From the NCBI GenBank assembly GCA_963663905.2, contig OY760657.1:3100001-3164000 (forward strand): a stretch of DNA of 64,000 nt, written 5' to 3'. Below are positions 61,009 through 64,000 of the stretch, piece after piece. The notes below the pieces were generated by a model. It was not told the DNA's origin. It did no database searches and was given only the letters and a program-made list of their open reading frames with translations. Within the stretch, counting starts at the first letter, position 1; every line of letters starts with the position of its first letter. Origin of the DNA: Saccharicrinis sp963663905. Its GTDB lineage: Bacteria > Bacteroidota > Bacteroidia > Bacteroidales > Marinilabiliaceae. The translations under genes and the position numbers were made by a program.

Positions 61009-62028
61009 TTATTTTGCTTTTTCAAATAAACATTCAACAAAAAGAGGTGAGTAATCAATATTTTTAATTCCTTCCGGCATACTGATTAATTTAACTTTTA
61101 ATCGATCAGGCAGAGCACTGGAAATATTTGAATTAAAATCTACTTCAGCTTTAAAATCAGAAGCCGAAACCGAATTAAATCTACTTACAGCAACATTAAA
61201 GGAGACATTAATTTCTGAAGGAAAGCATTTTAATCTTAAACTATCCGGGACATTTATTGAGTTCAAAGGAATTGTGATTTCTTTTTGAGTAAACGGTTCA
61301 ACAGGTATATTGACAACTACTCTACCCGGATTACAAATTAATTTATCGTATGACACTAAAGAAATATTCCTGATAAGAGAATCACTAAGTTCTTCAAAAA
61401 CTTTTTTCTCAGTATACACATAATTAATTGTATCAATTAATGTTGATGGTCCTGAAACTTCAACACTATCTGGTTTAATAAGTATTTCGCCCGATTGATA
61501 ATATTGCGGTTTAAACTTTAAATCAGAGCTAAACCTAACAGGAACCATTTTTCGCTCTTTCTTCTCAAACAAAACAAATAAAGTATCCGGGTATATTTCC
61601 AATAAATCAATACCGTTGGTTAGATTCTTAGTAAATACATTTTTTAAATCTCGCGTTAAAACATATGCTCCCTCAGCATTTCCTTTATGTATTCTTTTAA
61701 AACCAGAAACTTTTAAATTCTCTGGTGAGATAATTTTTCCAAAGTGATAAGGTAAAAGATTATATCCAAGGGAACGTATTTTTAATTGAACCTGAGTTTG
61801 AGGATCACCTAACAAAATAAAATCATCAGGAAAATCATTGTATCGTACCGGATATTCAATTGTAGTAACAAAATCCTTCCTTAGCGCATTTAGAAACCAC
61901 AAACCGGTAGACAACAATAAAAACACCACAAAAACCAATAAATCTCTGTTGCTCTTTAAACTAAGGAGCAATTCCTTAATTTTAGATAAGTCAATTCTTA
62001 ATTTATTTTTTAATGATTCAATAGGCAT
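61009..62028 (-). CDS. YbbR-like domain protein
   Basis: 339 residues. One membrane helix (about 29-47, LLVFVVFLLLSTGLWFLNA), then an extracytoplasmic part with two to three YbbR-type beta domains (PVRYNDFPDDFILLG, ISVEVSGPSTLID-like strand near 210, VVNIPVEPF). In Firmicutes YbbR (CdaR) controls the diadenylate cyclase CdaA; in Bacteroidota the gene is instead linked with coaE and yajC, as here. Role uncertain. Confidence 0.82.
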   Translation of the reverse strand: MPIESLKNKLRIDLSKIKELLLSLKSNRDLLVFVVFLLLSTGLWFLNALRKDFVTTIEYPVRYNDFPDDFILLGDPQTQVQLKIRSLGYNLLPYHFGKIISPENLKVSGFKRIHKGNAEGAYVLTRDLKNVFTKNLTNGIDLLEIYPDTLFVLFEKKERKMVPVRFSSDLKFKPQYYQSGEILIKPDSVEVSGPSTLIDTINYVYTEKKVFEELSDSLIRNISLVSYDKLICNPGRVVVNIPVEPFTQKEITIPLNSINVPDSLRLKCFPSEINVSFNVAVSRFNSVSASDFKAEVDFNSNISSALPDRLKVKLISMPEGIKNIDYSPLFVECLFEKAK

Positions 62029-62060
62029 GTATACGATATAATAAAATGCTTAAAAACAAA

Positions 62061-62095
62061 AAAGCCAATAACCATCAAATATAGTTATTGGCTTT
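62061..62095 (-). terminator. Terminator between yajC and ybbR
   Basis: AAAGCCAATAAC (62061-62072) and GTTATTGGCTTT (62084-62095) pair perfectly. On the minus strand the stem is followed by TTTTTTG. The T runs on both sides suggest partial termination inside the cluster. Confidence 0.75.
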
Positions 62096-62113
62096 ATAAA
62101 AAAAAATATTCTT

Positions 62114-62428
62114 TTATCGTTTTGGCTGTGCATCTGACATATCCATAATAATTGCAGATTTGTCAATTTTAATTACAACACCATTTGAAATTTCTACATT
62201 AATATAAGTTTCTTTTACTTCAGAAACTTTACCATAGATACCTCCGGTAGTAATTACTTTATCACCTTTTTTTAATGCCTCACGATATTGTCTTAACTGT
62301 TTTTGACGTTTTTGTTGTGGACGAATCATGAAAAAATAGAAAACTACAATTAGTAGTCCCATCATAATAAAAAACTGATATTGTCCACCTGCAGCCTGTT
62401 GTTGTAAAAATAATGCTTGTAAATTCAT
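62114..62428 (-). CDS. yajC: Preprotein translocase accessory subunit YajC
   Basis: 104 residues. One membrane helix (about 19-38, FFIMMGLLIVVFYFFMIRP) followed by QQKRQKQLRQYREALKKGDK and VITTGGIYGKVSEV, the hallmark of YajC, which joins SecDF. Lies 15 bp after the DUF1573 gene. Confidence 0.93.
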   Translation of the reverse strand: MNLQALFLQQQAAGGQYQFFIMMGLLIVVFYFFMIRPQQKRQKQLRQYREALKKGDKVITTGGIYGKVSEVKETYINVEISNGVVIKIDKSAIIMDMSDAQPKR

Positions 62429-62443
62429 TTTCTAACCATTTAT

Positions 62444-62857
62444 CTAATTAATAACACTGGCTGTTAAAGCCAATTCTTTCGATTTCTTTTCAATGTTGGC
62501 ATCAACCCTGATTACTTTATACTGATTTCCCGAAAAACCTCTTGAATCAAACCTTACCTCTATTTCACCCTTTTGACCAGGCAAAATTGGTTTTTTCGGA
62601 TAATTCACCGTTGTACATCCACATCCTGGTTTAACATTATTAATAACCAAAGGATTTTCACCAGTATTTGTAAACTTAAAATAGCAACCAACTATTTCAC
62701 CTTGTTGAACTTGTCCAAAGTTATGAATTAACTTATCAAATTCGATAGTTGTATCAGCATAATTATCTATTGTCAATGAGTTATTTTTGGGAGCATTTGT
62801 ACATCCCAAAAATAAAATAAACAATAAACTTAATGCATATTGATAAGTTGCACTCAT
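62444..62857 (-). CDS. DUF1573 lipoprotein
   Basis: 137 residues. Lipoprotein signal ending at C19 (LFILFLGCTN), then one DUF1573 Ig-like domain: HNFGQVQQGEIVGCYFKFTN, PLVINNVKPGCGCTTVNYPK and GQKGEIEVRFDSRGFSG. The GCGC pair is typical. Common in Bacteroidota between nusB and yajC; function unknown. Gap of 5 bp from nusB. Confidence 0.9.
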   Translation of the reverse strand: MSATYQYALSLLFILFLGCTNAPKNNSLTIDNYADTTIEFDKLIHNFGQVQQGEIVGCYFKFTNTGENPLVINNVKPGCGCTTVNYPKKPILPGQKGEIEVRFDSRGFSGNQYKVIRVDANIEKKSKELALTASVIN

Positions 62858-62862
62858 ATTAT

Positions 62863-63798
62863 TTAAGCAAGCCCTTTTCCTGTTTTCTTGATTTTTTTAT
62901 CATTCGTTAAATCAAGAATTGCTTTATCCAATACTCCATTAATAAACACACCACTCTTTTCTGTAGAATAATGTTTTGCTATTTCAATGTACTCATTCAT
63001 TGTAACTTTAACCGGAATATTAGGGAATTGAGTTAATTCTGCTAAAGCAATTTGCATTAGGATAACATCTAAGAAAGCAACCCTGTCAATTTCCCAATTT
63101 TTAGCATACTTATCAATCAGAGCTCTGTACTCTTCTTTATTAAGAGCGGCTTTTCGAAATAAGTCTTTTACAAAATCTCTGTCTTCCTCATCCTTGAACT
63201 CTCCCATCAATTCAACAGGCTTATCCTCTTCCATGGCCTTAACTGTTTTCACAACCATACTAAGAACAAACTCTATTTCATCGTTCCAATAAATACTTTG
63301 ATCTTCAAATGTAGGATATAAAGGTTCATGATAAGCAATTACCTTCTCTAATAACTTTATAGCAAATTTTTTATCTGCATCAAACGACGATTCTTTCTTA
63401 GCTAAATAATCCTCATATTGTTGAGATTTAAGAATATCGTTGTATAAACTTTTAATAACTTCAGGATAATTAGCCCAGTTATTGCCATTCTGATCTATAT
63501 ACTTTTTTAGATCAGAATTATCAGCCAGCCTACTGAAAATTTTATTCGTTACGAATTTAGTATTCGGATTTTTTTCTGCTGACGACGCTGTTTTTTTGCT
63601 TTTTGCAAATTCAATTCGACCAATCGCATAATCTCTTAATTCAAGAAGCAACAAGATATATAAATAATATAGATCAAGAGATTTAGAAATGCTATGAAAC
63701 ATTTCTTTTTCAGAGTTTTGAATAGTGGAATCATTATTCTGATAATGTGCATACAATACTTGCATCACTTTAACTCTAAGTAGTCTTCTGTTTAACAT
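62863..63798 (-). CDS. nusB: Transcription antitermination factor NusB
   Basis: 311 residues, the long Bacteroidota form. MLNRRLLRVKVMQVLYAHYQ starts the fold, and the NusB core lies in the C-terminal half (DRVAFLDVILMQIALAEL, NIPVKVTMNEYIEIAKHYS, FINGVLDKAI). The middle 120 residues are an extra helical segment absent from the E. coli protein. NusB with NusE supports rRNA antitermination. It is the first gene of the five-gene unit nusB-DUF1573-yajC-ybbR-coaE. Confidence 0.93.
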   Translation of the reverse strand: MLNRRLLRVKVMQVLYAHYQNNDSTIQNSEKEMFHSISKSLDLYYLYILLLLELRDYAIGRIEFAKSKKTASSAEKNPNTKFVTNKIFSRLADNSDLKKYIDQNGNNWANYPEVIKSLYNDILKSQQYEDYLAKKESSFDADKKFAIKLLEKVIAYHEPLYPTFEDQSIYWNDEIEFVLSMVVKTVKAMEEDKPVELMGEFKDEEDRDFVKDLFRKAALNKEEYRALIDKYAKNWEIDRVAFLDVILMQIALAELTQFPNIPVKVTMNEYIEIAKHYSTEKSGVFINGVLDKAILDLTNDKKIKKTGKGLA

Positions 63799-63831
63799 TC
63801 TTCAAAGAACTTTTTATATTAATCACTGTCG

Positions 63832-63864
63832 CAAAAATAGGTCTTTTTTATTTCCATACCACAA
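63832..63864 (-). promoter_or_regulatory. Candidate nusB promoter
   Basis: On the minus strand TTG (63864-63862), 22-bp spacer, TATTTTTG (63839-63832), 33 nt before the nusB ATG. The spacer is slightly longer than usual. Beyond it to 64000 only AT-rich DNA is seen. Confidence 0.5.
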
Positions 63865-64000
63865 AAAAATCATTTTTTACATTTTATTTGCATCTTTATT
63901 TTTGGCAAGACAATACTCAATTAATAACATAAGATTTTATTTAGTTGAATAAGTTATTTTCTCAAAAATGTTTTTTTTAATCAAAACCCTTTAATTATAA

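Overview
The window is chromosomal DNA of a low-GC member of the Bacteroidota, most likely class Bacteroidia and perhaps a marine Marinilabiliales-type organism. This rests on promoters of the TTG-N19/20-TAnnTTTG kind, TonB-dependent receptors, several Bacteroidota-typical families (DUF6266, DUF4199, DUF6249, DUF5606, DUF1573 beside YajC) and the gene order nusB-DUF1573-yajC-ybbR-coaE. The genus is inference.

Region 1 (1-12.7 kb) is a surface-polysaccharide locus: four GT4-type glycosyltransferases, a fifth GT4-like enzyme, a putative O-antigen polymerase, a nucleotidyltransferase-fold protein, a DUF6266 protein and a four-helix-bundle (S23/IVP) protein. It is full of degenerate short repeats, above all a CTCACTA-type heptamer. 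These repeats sit between genes and also run in frame through glycosyltransferase genes, supplying one gene's start codon and stop codon. A five-copy array of a 162-bp composite unit lies at 3537-4250. A REP-associated tyrosine transposase (RAYT) gene at 9311-10063 is broken by one nonsense codon, carries REP-like palindromes inside its own reading frame and has more beside it.

Region 2 (12.8-18.5 kb) holds a TPR protein, a stand-alone trpB, a two-gene ThrE-type exporter and a cold-shock-domain protein, separated by spacer-rich DNA with strong hairpins.

Region 3 (18.7-31 kb) is an assimilatory sulfur locus: CobA-HemD fusion, a short CysG-N dehydrogenase and DUF2061 in overlapping frames, then cysI, cysJ, cysK, a cysteine-free Rrf2 regulator (CymR-like) and an O-acetylhomoserine sulfhydrylase-type enzyme followed by an Omp85-type barrel. 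CysI needs the siroheme that CobA, HemD and CysG-N help to make. cysK has a good promoter with palindromes upstream.

Region 4 (31.4-36.8 kb) has miaA, a methyltransferase, a polyprenyl-phosphate GT2 and DUF4199, then an RNA cluster: SRP RNA (ffs), six tRNAs (Thr, Tyr, Thr, Gly, Thr, Gly, with a duplicated Thr-Gly-terminator module) and a small transcription unit that looks like a new sRNA or attenuator.

Region 5 (36.9-49.3 kb) has an acyltransferase-ACP-acyl-ACP-synthetase fusion, a TonB receptor beside a cytochrome c-sugar dehydrogenase lipoprotein, a compact operon of octaheme cytochrome, cytochrome b, two YeeE/YedE halves and a rhodanese domain without its catalytic cysteine, an ECF sigma factor unit and a six-cysteine mini-protein.

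Region 6 (49.3-64 kb) has YebC, an LplT-like MFS transporter, a response regulator and TPR histidine kinase divergent from a TonB receptor plus beta-propeller phytase, and the housekeeping cluster DUF5606, TerB-DnaJ, coaE, ybbR, yajC, DUF1573, nusB. The most unusual items are the repeat-invaded glycosyltransferases, the self-invaded RAYT, the octaheme/YeeE/dead-rhodanese operon, the triple lipid-activation fusion and the small RNA at 36.7 kb.
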